DNA from: Rhodobacter sp. 24-YEA-8
GTDB taxonomy: Bacteria; Pseudomonadota; Alphaproteobacteria; Rhodobacterales; Rhodobacteraceae
Reading direction: 5' to 3'
DNA length: 64,000 bases
Assembly (NCBI RefSeq): GCF_900105075.1
Contig: NZ_FNSK01000002.1
Location: 124,001 to 188,000 of the forward strand
Of the stretch, positions 8,127 through 17,923 are shown in pieces. The first letter of the stretch is position 1, and each line of letters begins with the position of its first letter. Under the pieces are notes generated by a model that did not search any database, was not told where the DNA came from, and worked only from the letters and a program-made list of their open reading frames with translations. The position numbers were made by a program, and so were the translations under genes.

Positions 8127-8456
8127 TCAACTGCGAAAATTGTCCAGCGCTTTGGCGCCATACATGACCGCCGGGCCGCCGCCCATTTCGACCGCGATCT
8201 CCAGCGCTTCGATCAGCGCCGCCTCGTCCACCCCATGCTTTCGCGCCGCATCGAGATGGTAGAGGATACAGTCATCGCAGCCCTTCGCCACCGCAATCGC
8301 CACCGCGATCAGCTCTTTCTGCCCGGTCGTGAAGCTGCCCGCCGCTGTCGCCTGTTTGCTGACCGCGCCAAAGCCCTGCATCAGCGCCGGGGTGGCTTTG
8401 GCAAAGGCGGCAAGCCTCGACTTTGCCGCAGTCAGCTTGTCTTTCGTGGTCTCCAT
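8127..8456 (-). CDS. carboxymuconolactone decarboxylase family protein (AhpD-like)
   Basis: 109 residues, one CMD domain. It has the redox-type CDDC motif with a following histidine (CDDCILYHLDAARKHG), as in AhpD-like members, which act as thiol-disulfide or alkylhydroperoxidase proteins rather than decarboxylases. AGGGAG precedes the ATG at 8456. It is the last gene of the long minus-strand catabolic operon, 42 bases after the phosphotransferase gene. Its role may be protection from peroxides formed by the flavoproteins, but that is inference. Confidence 0.85.
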   Translation of the reverse strand: METTKDKLTAAKSRLAAFAKATPALMQGFGAVSKQATAAGSFTTGQKELIAVAIAVAKGCDDCILYHLDAARKHGVDEAALIEALEIAVEMGGGPAVMYGAKALDNFRS

Positions 8457-8498
8457 GGCGCGTCTCCCTTTCGGCCGCTTTTGTTCAGATATTGCCTG

Positions 8499-9524
8499 TC
8501 ACGCTGTTAGATCGCCAAAGGCGCCGTCCAGAACCTCGGTCGCGCGGGTGGCAAGCCGCCGAGCCAGCGGCGCATGGCGCGCGGCCTCCGGATCAGAGGC
8601 GATCCCCGCCGCTACACGGTCGGCTATGCCGACAAAAATCACGGCGAAGCGGAACAGCGCGAAAGCGACATGGAAGGGCTGCGGCGGTGGCAGATCCGGC
8701 CGCACCGCACGATAGGCGGCAAAGAACTCGCCCACGTCCGGGATCCCCTCGCTGACATCGCCCAGCATGCCACCGAATTCATCGGGCGATGTGAACCAGG
8801 GCATGGCGGCAAAGGCCAGATCCGCCAAAGGATGGCCAATGGTCGAAAGTTCCCAGTCGAGGATCGCCACCACGCGCGGCTCTGTCGGGTGGAACATCAG
8901 ATTGCCGAGCCGGAAATCACCATGTGCGATGGCGCTGTGGCCACCATCGGCAGGGCGCAAAGCGGCAATCCGGGCGGCAAGACCGCTGAGTAAAGGGTCA
9001 TCCGCCTGACCCGAGCCTTGCAACTGGCTGGTCCAGCGGTGGATTTGGCGGCCAAAATAGTCGCCGGGCTTGCCGTAATCGCCCAGCCCGATAGTGGCGG
9101 GAGTCTCGCTGTGCATCCGTGCGAGCGTTTTCGCCATCGCAAGATAGACTGCCCGCCGCGCCTGCGGATCAAGATCGGGCAGGCGGCAATCGGAAAAGAC
9201 GCGGCCCTCCACCCGCTCCATCAGGAAAAATGGTGTGCCGATCAGCGCGGGGTCATCATGCAAAAGCTCCATCCGCGGCACCGGAACCGAGGTCGCGCCA
9301 AAGGCTTTCATCACGCGGTATTCGCGCTGGATCGCATGGGCGCCTGGCAGGATCGGCCCCTTCGGCTGTTTGCGCAACACCAGCCGGCGGCCGGCATAGT
9401 CGAGAAAATAGGTGGGGTTCGACTGGCCGCCGCCGATCCGCTCCAGCACCAGCTCGCCCGGGCCAAAACGCTCCGCCAGAAACCCCGCGAGCTTTTCCGG
9501 CGCAAAATCGAGGGACGCCGTCAT
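8499..9524 (-). CDS. APH-type phosphotransferase family protein (ACAD10/11-like)
   Basis: 341 residues with the aminoglycoside-phosphotransferase/choline-kinase fold. It has the nucleotide loop [13 protein letters not shown], the brace [15 protein letters not shown] with the catalytic aspartate, and the metal-binding [19 protein letters not shown]. Members linked to acyl-CoA dehydrogenases, as here and in human ACAD10/ACAD11, phosphorylate 4-hydroxyacyl-CoAs before further oxidation. Its start overlaps the dehydrogenase stop by 4 bases, so the two are translationally coupled. A hydroxy-acyl-CoA substrate is therefore a reasonable inference. Confidence 0.88.
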   Translation of the reverse strand: MTASLDFAPEKLAGFLAERFGPGELVLERIGGGQSNPTYFLDYAGRRLVLRKQPKGPILPGAHAIQREYRVMKAFGATSVPVPRMELLHDDPALIGTPFFLMERVEGRVFSDCRLPDLDPQARRAVYLAMAKTLARMHSETPATIGLGDYGKPGDYFGRQIHRWTSQLQGSGQADDPLLSGLAARIAALRPADGGHSAIAHGDFRLGNLMFHPTEPRVVAILDWELSTIGHPLADLAFAAMPWFTSPDEFGGMLGDVSEGIPDVGEFFAAYRAVRPDLPPPQPFHVAFALFRFAVIFVGIADRVAAGIASDPEAARHAPLARRLATRATEVLDGAFGDLTA

Positions 9525-10738
9525 TGTGCGGGCTCCGCCGCGACATCCCAGGACCAGAACCTGTGTGCCTCCTCGGCAAGAAGGCCGTTCAGCACCATTT
9601 TATGCACCTCATCCGCCCCATCGACGAGCCGGGCCTGACGGGCGTAGCGGTAGATCCATTCCGCCACAGTGTCGCGCGAATAGCCCCGTGCACCGTTGAT
9701 CTGGATCGCGGTATCGGCGGCGCGGTTGACGAGACCCGCGACATGGATCTTTGCCATGGAAATCTCTTTCTTCGCGAACCCGCCCTGATCCAGCGCCCAA
9801 GCCGCTTTCATCACCAGAAGCCTGCCGATCTCGATATCCGCCGCCAGACCGCCCAGCAGCACCTGGACGCTTTCGCGGTCGGCAAGCCTGACACCAAAAC
9901 CCTGCCGCCGTGCAGCATACTCGGTCGCAAGGGCGACACAGCGTTTCGACAGGCCGAGCCAGCGCATGCAATGCGTCAGCCGTGCGATGCCAAGCCGCGT
10001 CTGCACCACTTTCAGCCCATGGCCTTCGCGGTATAGCACATTGCGCGACGGGATGCGCAGCCCGTCAAACGTCATCTCGCAATGACCGCCATGTTCCTCC
10101 GGCCCCATGATCGGAATGCGCCGCCCCAGCGACCAGCCCGGATCATCGCGGTGGAACAGGAAACAGGTATGGCCGCGCCGCGGATCGTCAGAGGTGCGGG
10201 CGACAAGGAGGAAATGCTCTGCCACACCGGCGCCGGTGATGAACCATTTCCTGCCATGGATCACATAATCATCACCATCCCGCGTGGCGCGGGTCAGCAT
10301 CATGCCGGGGTCGGACCCACTGCCCGGATCGGGTTCGGTCATCGCAAAAGCCGATCTCACGCAGCCATCGGCGATAGGTTGCAGGAATTCGGCCTTCTGC
10401 GCCTCGGTGCCAAGGGCCTGCAGCACCATCATATTGCCATCATCGGGCGCCGCCGAATTGAACACGACCGGCCCGAAGATCGAACGGTTCATCTCTTCAT
10501 AACAAACCGCCATCCCAACCCGCGACAGACCCTGGCCGCCATGTTCGGGGGACAGTTGAAGGCACCAGAGGCCCTCGGCCCTGGCTTCGGCGCGCAGGCG
10601 TTCCAGATGGTCGGGCGCGATATTCTCATGCGCGTCATAGGCAGCCGGGTCGGCCTCCAAAGGCAAGAGCCGGGTCTCGACAAAATCGGCGATGCGCCTG
10701 CGAAAATCCTCAATGCGCGGCGAGATCGTAAAATCCAT
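9521..10738 (-). CDS. acyl-CoA dehydrogenase
   Basis: 405-residue FAD enzyme oxidising an acyl-CoA to the 2,3-enoyl-CoA. Visible signatures are [17 protein letters not shown] (substrate/FAD region), [14 protein letters not shown], and the C-terminal [19 protein letters not shown] block. The C-terminal layout resembles the ACAD10/11-like group of about 400 residues. AGGAGA lies upstream of ATG 10738. It sits between an SDR gene and the APH-type kinase with which it overlaps by 4 bases, which supports a joint role on branched or hydroxylated acyl-CoAs. Confidence 0.92.
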   Translation of the reverse strand: MDFTISPRIEDFRRRIADFVETRLLPLEADPAAYDAHENIAPDHLERLRAEARAEGLWCLQLSPEHGGQGLSRVGMAVCYEEMNRSIFGPVVFNSAAPDDGNMMVLQALGTEAQKAEFLQPIADGCVRSAFAMTEPDPGSGSDPGMMLTRATRDGDDYVIHGRKWFITGAGVAEHFLLVARTSDDPRRGHTCFLFHRDDPGWSLGRRIPIMGPEEHGGHCEMTFDGLRIPSRNVLYREGHGLKVVQTRLGIARLTHCMRWLGLSKRCVALATEYAARRQGFGVRLADRESVQVLLGGLAADIEIGRLLVMKAAWALDQGGFAKKEISMAKIHVAGLVNRAADTAIQINGARGYSRDTVAEWIYRYARQARLVDGADEVHKMVLNGLLAEEAHRFWSWDVAAEPAQ

Positions 10739-10747
10739 CGCTGTCTC

Positions 10748-11482
10748 CTAAAGTCCAGAACAGAGGTGACCGCCATCGACGGCAAGCACCGCCCCGGTCA
10801 TGTAACGCGCGCCATCCGAGCACAGGAGCTTCAGCGGCGCGTCAAGGTCTTGCAGCTGCCCAAGGCGGCGCTGCGGGATGCGGGCGATCAGGGCCTTGCC
10901 GGCATCGGTTGCAAAGAAATCGCGGTTGAGCGGGGTCTCGATATAGCCCGGGCAAAGCGCGTTCACCCGAATGCCATGGCGCGCCCATTCCAGCGCCAGC
11001 GATTTCGTGAGCTGCACTACCCCCGCCTTGGCGGCGGCATAGGCCGAGACATGCCCCGCCACCCTGAGCCCCAGGATCGAGGCGACATTGACCATCGCGC
11101 CACCCCGCCCGGCCATGCGCTTTGCGCCCGCCTGGGCAACATGGAAAACACCCTTCAGATCGACATCGATGATATGGCCGAAATCGGCGGGATCCATGGT
11201 CATTGCGGCAGCCGTCGCGGTGACACCGGCATTGTTGATCACCACATCGATCTCGCCCGGGATGGCCGCGAAAGCCGCCGTCACACTGGCGGGATCGGCC
11301 ACATCCATCGCAACCGTCAGCACGTCGCCCCCGGCGGCGCGGATCTCGGTCGCGACATCTTGCAAGACATCGGGACGACGGGCGGCAAGGATCACCTTTG
11401 CGCCCTCGGCGGCAAGAATCTCTGCGAAATGCCGGCCGAGCCCGCTGGAGGCACCGGTGATCAGGATGGTCCGTTCACGCAT
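10748..11482 (-). CDS. SDR family oxidoreductase
   Basis: 244 residues, classical short-chain dehydrogenase. It has the nucleotide motif TGASSGLG near residue 10, NNAGVT, the serine of VNVASILG, and catalytic YAAAKAG. The start at 11482 lies inside the end of the preceding gene (8-base overlap); an upstream in-frame start would add 54 unrelated residues. Acts on a hydroxyacyl-CoA or alcohol intermediate of the pathway (inference). Confidence 0.9.
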   Translation of the reverse strand: MRERTILITGASSGLGRHFAEILAAEGAKVILAARRPDVLQDVATEIRAAGGDVLTVAMDVADPASVTAAFAAIPGEIDVVINNAGVTATAAAMTMDPADFGHIIDVDLKGVFHVAQAGAKRMAGRGGAMVNVASILGLRVAGHVSAYAAAKAGVVQLTKSLALEWARHGIRVNALCPGYIETPLNRDFFATDAGKALIARIPQRRLGQLQDLDAPLKLLCSDGARYMTGAVLAVDGGHLCSGL

Positions 11483-12548
11483 GAGACAGGCTTTCCTTCG
11501 GGTGACGTTTGTAAAGGGCGGCGACCAGCCTTGCTGCTTCCGCTTCGCCAAGGCTTTCGCGCAAGGCGCCTGGCGGTGTGCCGAAGCGCAGTGCCAGCCG
11601 CGCGCCCCGGTCAAGATCATCGGCGCTGACCACGCCCTCGGCAACCACCTCGCCTACCACCAGCAGGATCGCGGCCTGCAGGCGCTCTGCAACCTGGCGC
11701 GCGGTATCCGCGGCCAGAGGCTCAGGCTCCGCCTCGATCTCCCAGAGCGTGCCCTGCGCGCCGATGGCGGTCAGAGCGGGCGACGGAGTATAGAAAGCGC
11801 CAAAGCGGGTGAGGCTTTGCTGTGCATGCAGCATGATGCGCGGATGGGTGAGGTTCATCACCGCGAAAGGGCCAAGCGCCAGGCCGAACGTCTCGCGTGC
11901 AACGGCATCGACCTGGCCGGGTGTAGCGAGGCCTTCGCCGGTCAGCCGGGTCGCCTCGTTGCAATAGGGGCAGAAAAAGCGGTTGATCGCAAAGCCATTG
12001 CTGTCACGGCAGAGCAGCGCCTCCTTGCCGGTCCGGCGCAGCAGGTCAGCGGCCATCTCTGCACTGCGGGCATTGGTCTGAGCAGTGCGGATCAGTTCGA
12101 CCACCGGGTTGACCGCCGCCGGGCTGAAATAATGCAATCCCAGAAAGCGTTCGGGATGGCGCAGCGCACGGGCCAGATCCGCCACAAGCAGGCAGGATGT
12201 ATTGGTCGCAATCACCGTATCCGGCGCGATCAGCGGTTCGACTTCGGTCAGCAGCGCATGCTTGACGTCGGGATCCTCGAACACGGCCTCGATCACGACT
12301 GTTGCCGGGGCGAGGTCGGCAAGCGCCTGCGATAGGGTCAGCCCGGACTGAAAGCGAAGCGCCTCCGGCTCCGCCAGCCGACCGGTCTCGACCTGGCGAC
12401 GGAAATGGGCGCTGATCAGCGCCCCGGCACGCTCCAGCGCGGCGGGCTGGCTGTCGATCAGCGTGACCGGCAGCCCCGCGCTCAGACAAGAGACCGCGAT
12501 GCCGCTGCCCATGGTGCCGGCGCCGAGAACGGCGATGACCTGGGTCAT
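11475..12548 (-). CDS. 3-hydroxyacyl-CoA dehydrogenase, NAD-binding
   Basis: 357 residues. The Rossmann motif VLGAGTMGSGIAVS lies near the N-terminus; ATNTSCL and the catalytic LGLHYFSPAAVNPVVELI (His in HYFSP) follow, then a C-terminal dimer domain. It oxidises the 3-hydroxyacyl-CoA from the acyl-CoA dehydrogenase step to the 3-ketoacyl-CoA. The ATG at 12548 overlaps the thiolase stop by 4 bases. A longer frame to 12611 exists but lies within the thiolase gene. Confidence 0.9.
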   Translation of the reverse strand: MTQVIAVLGAGTMGSGIAVSCLSAGLPVTLIDSQPAALERAGALISAHFRRQVETGRLAEPEALRFQSGLTLSQALADLAPATVVIEAVFEDPDVKHALLTEVEPLIAPDTVIATNTSCLLVADLARALRHPERFLGLHYFSPAAVNPVVELIRTAQTNARSAEMAADLLRRTGKEALLCRDSNGFAINRFFCPYCNEATRLTGEGLATPGQVDAVARETFGLALGPFAVMNLTHPRIMLHAQQSLTRFGAFYTPSPALTAIGAQGTLWEIEAEPEPLAADTARQVAERLQAAILLVVGEVVAEGVVSADDLDRGARLALRFGTPPGALRESLGEAEAARLVAALYKRHPKESLSHA

Positions 12549-13744
12549 GTCGCCTGCCCCGCGCCCGGGTTCTCGATCACCAGCGCGATGCCCTGACCAC
12601 CGCCGATGCACATGGTCGCCAGACCATAGCGCCCCGCCACGCGCCGCAGTTCATAAACCAGTTTCGTCAGGATGATCGCCCCCGAAGCGCCAATCGGATG
12701 ACCAAGCGCAATTGCGCCGCCATTGGGGTTCACCCGTGCCGGATCAAACCCGAGCCGGTCACTGACCGCACAGGCCTGGGCGGCAAAAGCCTCATTCGAT
12801 TCAATGACATCGATCTGCGATAGCGTCAGGCCTGCCCGGGCCAGCGCCTGTTCCACCGCCGGAACCGGGCCAAGCCCCATGACCTCGGGTGCGACACCGC
12901 CAAGGCCCGAGGCGATGATCCGCGCAAGTGCCGTGACACCGCGCGCGCCGGCCCTCGACTCTTCCATCAGGATCAGCGCCGCCGCACCATCATTGATGCC
13001 GCTGGCATTCCCGGCCGTCACCGATCCCTCTTTTGAAAAAGCCGGGCGCAGCTTTGCAAGATCCGCAGCTGTCACATCCGGGCGGACATGTTCATCCGTG
13101 TCAAAGACCCGCTCGGCCCTGCCCTTGCGCACGGTCAGCGGCAGGATCTGGTCGCGAAAACGCCCCTCGGCCGCCGCCGCTGCCGCGCGGCGATGCGATT
13201 CCAGCGCGAAGCCATCCTGACGCTCGCGACTGATGCCGTCTTGGGTCGCGATGTTTTCAGCGGTCATGCCCATATGACCCGCGCCGAACGGATCGGTCAG
13301 CGCGCCGGTCATCATATCAATCGCCCGGACATCACCCATCTTCCGGCCCTCGCGGGATTCGGTCAGCAAGTGGCCAGCTCGGCTCATGCTTTCCGCGCCG
13401 CCTGCCAGAACGACATCGGCATGACCCAGCCGGATCTGCTCGGCCCCCGATATCACCGCCTGCAGGCCCGAGCCGCAAAGCCGGTTCAGCGTCAGCGCCG
13501 GGGCACCAGCGCGCGCCCCGGCACCAAGCGCCACGACCCGCGAAAGATACATATCTTCCGGCAAAGTATGGATCACATTGCCAAAGACGGTCTGGTCAAT
13601 GTCGCTGGCTGCGATACCGGCACGCGCTACCGCCTCACGCGCCACGGCAATGCCGGTTTCGCTGGGCTTCAGCCCCGACAGAGCGCCGCCAAAATCGCCA
13701 ATCGCGGTCCGCACCGCCGAGGTGATGATCACAGAACGGGTCAT
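12545..13744 (-). CDS. acetyl-CoA acetyltransferase / thiolase
   Basis: 399 residues, full thiolase length. The acylation cysteine is in LNRLCGSGLQAV; the C-terminus has ALGHPIGASGA (catalytic His) and CIGGGQG (second cysteine). It would cleave a 3-ketoacyl-CoA, or condense two acetyl-CoA, at the end of the beta-oxidation-like sequence. The start MTRSVIITSAVRTAIG at 13744 matches the family N-terminus; upstream in-frame codons do not. Confidence 0.93.
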   Translation of the reverse strand: MTRSVIITSAVRTAIGDFGGALSGLKPSETGIAVAREAVARAGIAASDIDQTVFGNVIHTLPEDMYLSRVVALGAGARAGAPALTLNRLCGSGLQAVISGAEQIRLGHADVVLAGGAESMSRAGHLLTESREGRKMGDVRAIDMMTGALTDPFGAGHMGMTAENIATQDGISRERQDGFALESHRRAAAAAAEGRFRDQILPLTVRKGRAERVFDTDEHVRPDVTAADLAKLRPAFSKEGSVTAGNASGINDGAAALILMEESRAGARGVTALARIIASGLGGVAPEVMGLGPVPAVEQALARAGLTLSQIDVIESNEAFAAQACAVSDRLGFDPARVNPNGGAIALGHPIGASGAIILTKLVYELRRVAGRYGLATMCIGGGQGIALVIENPGAGQAT

Positions 13745-13772
13745 AGTCTTTCCTTCTGAACGTATCCGGGCC

Positions 13773-14528
13773 TCAGGGCGCGACCTGGCCGCCATCGACC
13801 GGGATGATCGCGCCATGCACGAACGAGGCCGCATCCGAGGCGAGGAACAGGCTCACCGCCGCGATCTCTTCCGGGCGGCCCGGGCGACCGAGCGGGATGC
13901 GTTCCGCGACCATTTTGATAAAGCCCGGATCATTCAGCGCGCCCTCGATCATCGGCGTCACCACCACGCCCGGGCAAACACAATTCACCCGCACGCCCTT
14001 GCTGGCCCAGTCAAGTGCCAGCACCCGTGTCAGCGCGACGATGCCGCCTTTTGACGCCGTATAGGCATCGGCCCCTGTCAGCCCGGCAATGCCGTTGATC
14101 GAGGCGATGTTGACAATGGCGCCGCCGCCCTGCGCCACCATCAGCGGGATCGCATGTTTGCAGGCCATGCCGACACTTTTCAGGTTGATCGCCATGATCT
14201 GATCCCAGTCATCCGCCGGGGTCTCGGTCACACTGGCCATTTTGTAGCGGTTGCTGGCGCTGAACCCGATCCCGGCATTGTTGATCAGCACATCAAGCCG
14301 CCCCCATTTCGCCACCGCCGCATCCAGCATGGCGCGGACCTGGTCTTCCTGAGAGACATCGACCCGGACGGCGATCCCGCCGATTTCGGCAGCAACCTTT
14401 TCTGCGGCCTCGAAACTCCAGTCCGCCACCACCACTTTTCCGCCATCCCGGGCAAAGCCGCGACAGGTCTCCAGGCCCTGGCCGGAGGCGCCGCCTGTCA
14501 CCACGGCAACCTTGTCTTTGAATCGCAT
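13773..14528 (-). CDS. SDR family oxidoreductase
   Basis: 251 residues, classical SDR. It has TGGASGQG, the aspartate of VVVADWS after the second strand (favouring NAD), NNAGIG, a catalytic serine region VNIASINGIAG, YTASKGG, and the C-terminal IPVDGGQVAP. GGAG precedes ATG 14528. It lies 16 bases after the E2 gene in the same operon. It resembles 3-oxoacyl-ACP/diacetyl reductase-type SDRs; the substrate is not determined. Confidence 0.9.
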   Translation of the reverse strand: MRFKDKVAVVTGGASGQGLETCRGFARDGGKVVVADWSFEAAEKVAAEIGGIAVRVDVSQEDQVRAMLDAAVAKWGRLDVLINNAGIGFSASNRYKMASVTETPADDWDQIMAINLKSVGMACKHAIPLMVAQGGGAIVNIASINGIAGLTGADAYTASKGGIVALTRVLALDWASKGVRVNCVCPGVVVTPMIEGALNDPGFIKMVAERIPLGRPGRPEEIAAVSLFLASDAASFVHGAIIPVDGGQVAP

Positions 14529-14544
14529 ATTCAATCTCCGCGCG

Positions 14545-15708
14545 TCAGCCAAAGGCCGTCGGGTTGAGGCTTTCCAGCCGTTTTTTCAGATCAGACGTGA
14601 ACGCCGCCGCCGTCATGCCGTCGATGAAACGATGATCAAAGGCGATGGAAAGCCGCATGACCGGCGTGATGCGAATGGCATCATCCTCGCCCACGGTGAC
14701 GGTCTTCACGATGGCCCCGGCAAAGACCAGAACCGCCTGGGGCCCATTTATCACCGGCGTGCCATATTCCACGCCATAAGCCCCGAGGTTGGAGAAGGTG
14801 ATCGTGCCGCCTTCGGTATCGGCGGGCGCGAGGCCGGGGCCTTTCGCCTTTGCCGCCAGCGCCGCGATGGCCGTGTTCACATCCTGGACGCCAAGCGTCT
14901 CGACCGCGTGCACCACTGGCACGACAAGGCCCTTCGGCGTGGCAACCGCCACCGAGACATTCACATTGCGGCCGATGCGGACGCGGTCCCCCTCCAGCCG
15001 GCCATTGATCATTGGATGATCCGCCGCGGTATCGGCCACCATCTTGACGAGGATGTCATTCAGCCCCGCCTTGCCAAAGGCACCCTTGAGCTTCAGCACA
15101 TTGGTCATGTCGACGCTGAGGATCTGCACAAAATGCGGGATCGAGGTCCAGCTGGCGGTGATATGCGCCCTCATCGCGCGCTGGATCGAGGTCAGCTCGA
15201 CATAATCTGCATCGCCCGCGGGGGCGGGCCGGGTCTGATCGGCAGCCATGCTGCGGATCAGTTCTTCGCTGATCTCAAGCCCGGCAAGGCTTTCAACCTC
15301 CAGTCCCAGATCCTGCGCCAATTTGCGGTTATAGGGCGAAAGACGCACCCGGTCCGGGGCAGCAGCGGCAGGCTCCGTCTGTGCGGCGGCGACCGGCGCG
15401 GATTCCGGTGCAGGTGCGGTGCCCTCCTCAGGGTCGCCCGCGAGGTCAACCCCGGCGAGGTCGATCTTCTCATCTTCCCCCGCGATCACGGCGATTGCGG
15501 TATTGACCGCAATCTCCTGATCCAGTTCCACCAGCAGCTTTCGCAAGATCCCCGAGGCCTGGGCCTCAATCTCGACGGTGGATTTGTCGGTCTCCATCTC
15601 GAAAAGCGGATCACCGGCTTTGACCGGGCTGTTCACTGCGACGATCCAGCGGCCGACCTTGCCGCTTTCCATCGTGATGCCAAGGCGCGGCATGCGAACG
15701 ATATACAT
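14545..15708 (-). CDS. E2 subunit (dihydrolipoamide acyltransferase) of a 2-oxo acid dehydrogenase complex
   Basis: 387 residues. The lipoyl domain at the N-terminus has the lipoylated lysine K42 in METDKSTVEIEA. After an Ala/Pro/Glu-rich linker comes the peripheral subunit-binding domain (SPYNRKLAQDLGLEVESLAG). The acyltransferase domain ends with the catalytic DHRFIDGMTAA. It transfers the acyl group from E1 to CoA. It follows E1-beta by 10 bases. A single lipoyl domain and this gene order resemble acetoin dehydrogenase (acoABC) as much as pyruvate dehydrogenase. No E3 gene is present in the window. Confidence 0.9.
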   Translation of the reverse strand: MYIVRMPRLGITMESGKVGRWIVAVNSPVKAGDPLFEMETDKSTVEIEAQASGILRKLLVELDQEIAVNTAIAVIAGEDEKIDLAGVDLAGDPEEGTAPAPESAPVAAAQTEPAAAAPDRVRLSPYNRKLAQDLGLEVESLAGLEISEELIRSMAADQTRPAPAGDADYVELTSIQRAMRAHITASWTSIPHFVQILSVDMTNVLKLKGAFGKAGLNDILVKMVADTAADHPMINGRLEGDRVRIGRNVNVSVAVATPKGLVVPVVHAVETLGVQDVNTAIAALAAKAKGPGLAPADTEGGTITFSNLGAYGVEYGTPVINGPQAVLVFAGAIVKTVTVGEDDAIRITPVMRLSIAFDHRFIDGMTAAAFTSDLKKRLESLNPTAFG

Positions 15709-15718
15709 GGCGCCCCCC

Positions 15719-16699
15719 TTACCTGAACCGGATAAGATCACGCGCCGCCGCGATGATTTCGTCGCGGCTCGGGCGGTAGAACTGTTCAAGATGCAGGCTT
15801 TGCGCGATCGGCACATCGGGGCCGGCCAGACGGCGGATCGGGGCCCGCAGATCAAACAGCGCCTTTTCCGCGATGATCGCGGCAATCTCCGACCCGGTTC
15901 CGCCGGTCTTTGCATCCTCATGCACCAGCAGCACCCGCCCGGTTTTCGCGATGGAGCTGAGGATCAGATCCTCGTCCAGCGGCTTCAGCCAGCGCGGGTC
16001 GATCACTTCAACGTCAATTCCATCCCCGGCCAGTGCAGTCGCCGCCTCTATCGCCGTGCCGACGAGCGTTGCGGTGGCGATGATGGTCAGATCCGCGCCT
16101 TTGCGACAGAGATTGCCCTTGCCAAGCGGCACGATATGATCGCCTTCGGGCACCTCGCATTTCTGGGTGTAAAGCACCTTATGCTCGAAAAAGAGCACCG
16201 GGTTATCCTCGCGGATCGAGGTTTTCAGCATCCCTTTCGCATCAGCCGCATTTGAGGGCACTGCAATATAAAGACCCGGCCCGCTGACGAACAAAGCCTG
16301 CGGGCTTTGGGAATGTTCCGGGCCTGCACCCCCCGCGATGCCGATGGGCAGGCGCACCGTGACCGGCACGCGCATATCGCCGCCATGCATCCATTTCCAT
16401 TTGCCGAGCTTGTTGTAGATCTCGTCAAAGGCAAGCCCCGCAAAATCACCGAATTGCAATTCCGGCACCGGACGCATTCCGGTGATCGCCATCCCGAGCG
16501 CCGCGCCGATAATGGTCTTTTCCGCAATCGGCGTGTCAAAGATCCGGCGATCCCCGAATTCGGCATGCAGCCCTTTCGTGGTGCCGAACACGCCGCCGAA
16601 TTTGCCGATATCCTCGCCAAACAGGATCACACTGGGATCACGGGCGATTTCTTCGCGAAGCGCCTCAACAATGGCTTCGCGCATATTCATCATGGCCAT
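15719..16699 (-). CDS. E1 beta subunit of a 2-oxo acid/acetoin-type dehydrogenase
   Basis: 326 residues, transketolase pyrimidine-binding fold. It starts MAMMNMREAIVEALREE with a GGGGGGAGAG stretch upstream, then SVILFGEDIGKFGGVF (glutamate for TPP activation) and the C-terminal VEVIDPRWLKPLDED typical of the family. It pairs with the alpha subunit encoded 16 bases upstream to decarboxylate a 2-oxo acid or cleave acetoin. Confidence 0.92.
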   Translation of the reverse strand: MAMMNMREAIVEALREEIARDPSVILFGEDIGKFGGVFGTTKGLHAEFGDRRIFDTPIAEKTIIGAALGMAITGMRPVPELQFGDFAGLAFDEIYNKLGKWKWMHGGDMRVPVTVRLPIGIAGGAGPEHSQSPQALFVSGPGLYIAVPSNAADAKGMLKTSIREDNPVLFFEHKVLYTQKCEVPEGDHIVPLGKGNLCRKGADLTIIATATLVGTAIEAATALAGDGIDVEVIDPRWLKPLDEDLILSSIAKTGRVLLVHEDAKTGGTGSEIAAIIAEKALFDLRAPIRRLAGPDVPIAQSLHLEQFYRPSRDEIIAAARDLIRFR

Positions 16700-16715
16700 G
16701 AGACTCTCTCCCCCC

Positions 16716-17717
16716 TCAGGAATACAGACCTTCGAAAATCCGCTCACGCGGGGGCAGAGGCGCCGCCTCGGCCAGGTCGATCGCAGCGGCGACCTCGGCA
16801 TCCGTTGCCTCTTCGATCGCGGTCAGGGCCGCCGCGCCGAGGGCACCGCGCTCCTCCAGCAAGGCCCTGAAATTCTTGACCGGATCACGGTTCTCGACCC
16901 ATTCCTTCATCAGGACCGGATCGACATAGTCAAAGGGATCGCCTTCGAAATGCCCGCGATGCCGGAAAGTTTCGGCCTCGATAAAGGTCGGCCCGCCGCC
17001 GCCCCGTGCACGTTCCACCGCCTCGCGGGTGGCCTCATACATCAGGAGCGCATCATTGCCGTCGACGACCAGATTTGGGATGCCATAGCCATCCGCCCAA
17101 TCGGCGATATGTTCGCGCACCGCATGGGTTTCCCGCCAATGTGACGAGATCGCATATTGGTTATTTTCGCAGATGAAAATGATCGGCAGCTTATAAAGCG
17201 CCGCCCAGTTCATCGCGCCGTGGAACGCCTCTTCGGACGCCGCGCCTTCACCGAAATACACCGCCGTCACCCGGTCATTGCCATTCCATTTCGAGGAATA
17301 GGCCGTGCCCAGACTGATCGACAATTGCGAGCCGATGGTGCCGGCCTGGCCCATGACCCCGCGCGAGAGATCGGCGCTGTGGACGATCCCGGCGCCAAGC
17401 CCGCGGGTGGTGCCTTCCAGCGTGCCAAGAAAATCACCATAAAGCTTTGCCAGCGGCACGCCTTTGGCGATCATCTGGTTACAGCCCCGATGGTTGTAGA
17501 ACAGATAATCATCGTCGCGCAGATTGGCGATGGAACTGGCCGAAACCGCCTCGGACCCGATGCCGGAATGATAGAATCCCGAGACCTTACCCTCATTCAT
17601 CAGACGGATCAGGTTCTCGTCGAATTTCCTGATCCGCACCATCATGCCGTAAAGTCTGGCCAGCCAGTCCTTGTCATAGGATGACGGGACGATCTGGGTT
17701 TTGAAAATTGGTGCCAT
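16716..17717 (-). CDS. E1 alpha subunit of a 2-oxo acid/acetoin-type dehydrogenase
   Basis: 333 residues. The thiamine-diphosphate motif is GEGAASEEAFHGAMNWAA with IIFICENN. YHSGIGSEA and NHRGCNQMIAKG match E1-alpha proteins of about 330 residues. A strong GGGGAGGAG lies just upstream of ATG 17717. It is the first gene of the minus-strand operon and divergent from a TetR gene, with a palindrome-like operator candidate at 17881-17902 between them. Confidence 0.92.
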   Translation of the reverse strand: MAPIFKTQIVPSSYDKDWLARLYGMMVRIRKFDENLIRLMNEGKVSGFYHSGIGSEAVSASSIANLRDDDYLFYNHRGCNQMIAKGVPLAKLYGDFLGTLEGTTRGLGAGIVHSADLSRGVMGQAGTIGSQLSISLGTAYSSKWNGNDRVTAVYFGEGAASEEAFHGAMNWAALYKLPIIFICENNQYAISSHWRETHAVREHIADWADGYGIPNLVVDGNDALLMYEATREAVERARGGGGPTFIEAETFRHRGHFEGDPFDYVDPVLMKEWVENRDPVKNFRALLEERGALGAAALTAIEEATDAEVAAAIDLAEAAPLPPRERIFEGLYS

Positions 17718-17880
17718 TTTACTCCTCCCCTGGGCAAGGTGCATGCCGGTGCCAAAGGGCTGCCCCTTTGCGCCCTGCCAATGTCAGCTTGAGCTTTCAG
17801 GATCGCGGCCATTGGTTCCTCCCCCCGGCGCGCATCCCTTCTCTTTTTCCATTAAGGCTCTTATCATTCTTCGAGTCAAT

Positions 17881-17902
17881 AAATAAATCGGTCGCTCGAT
17901 TT
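17881..17902. promoter_or_regulatory. candidate TetR operator between E1-alpha and tetR
   Basis: AAATCGGTCGCTCGATTT (17885-17902) is an imperfect palindrome: AAATCG and CGATTT arms around a 6-base core. Read on the minus strand, AATCGAGCGACCGATTTATT shares 17 of 21 positions with 21370-21390 upstream of the alcohol dehydrogenase gene. Its location just upstream of tetR and the operon promoter fits autoregulation. Confidence 0.55.
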
Positions 17903-17923
17903 TTTAGCAGCCTGGAGCCGTAT

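Noticed and set aside
10082..12335. Long plus-strand frames over the acyl-CoA dehydrogenase, SDR and HACD genes
   Set aside because: Shadows of high-GC genes on the other strand; no recognisable motifs.
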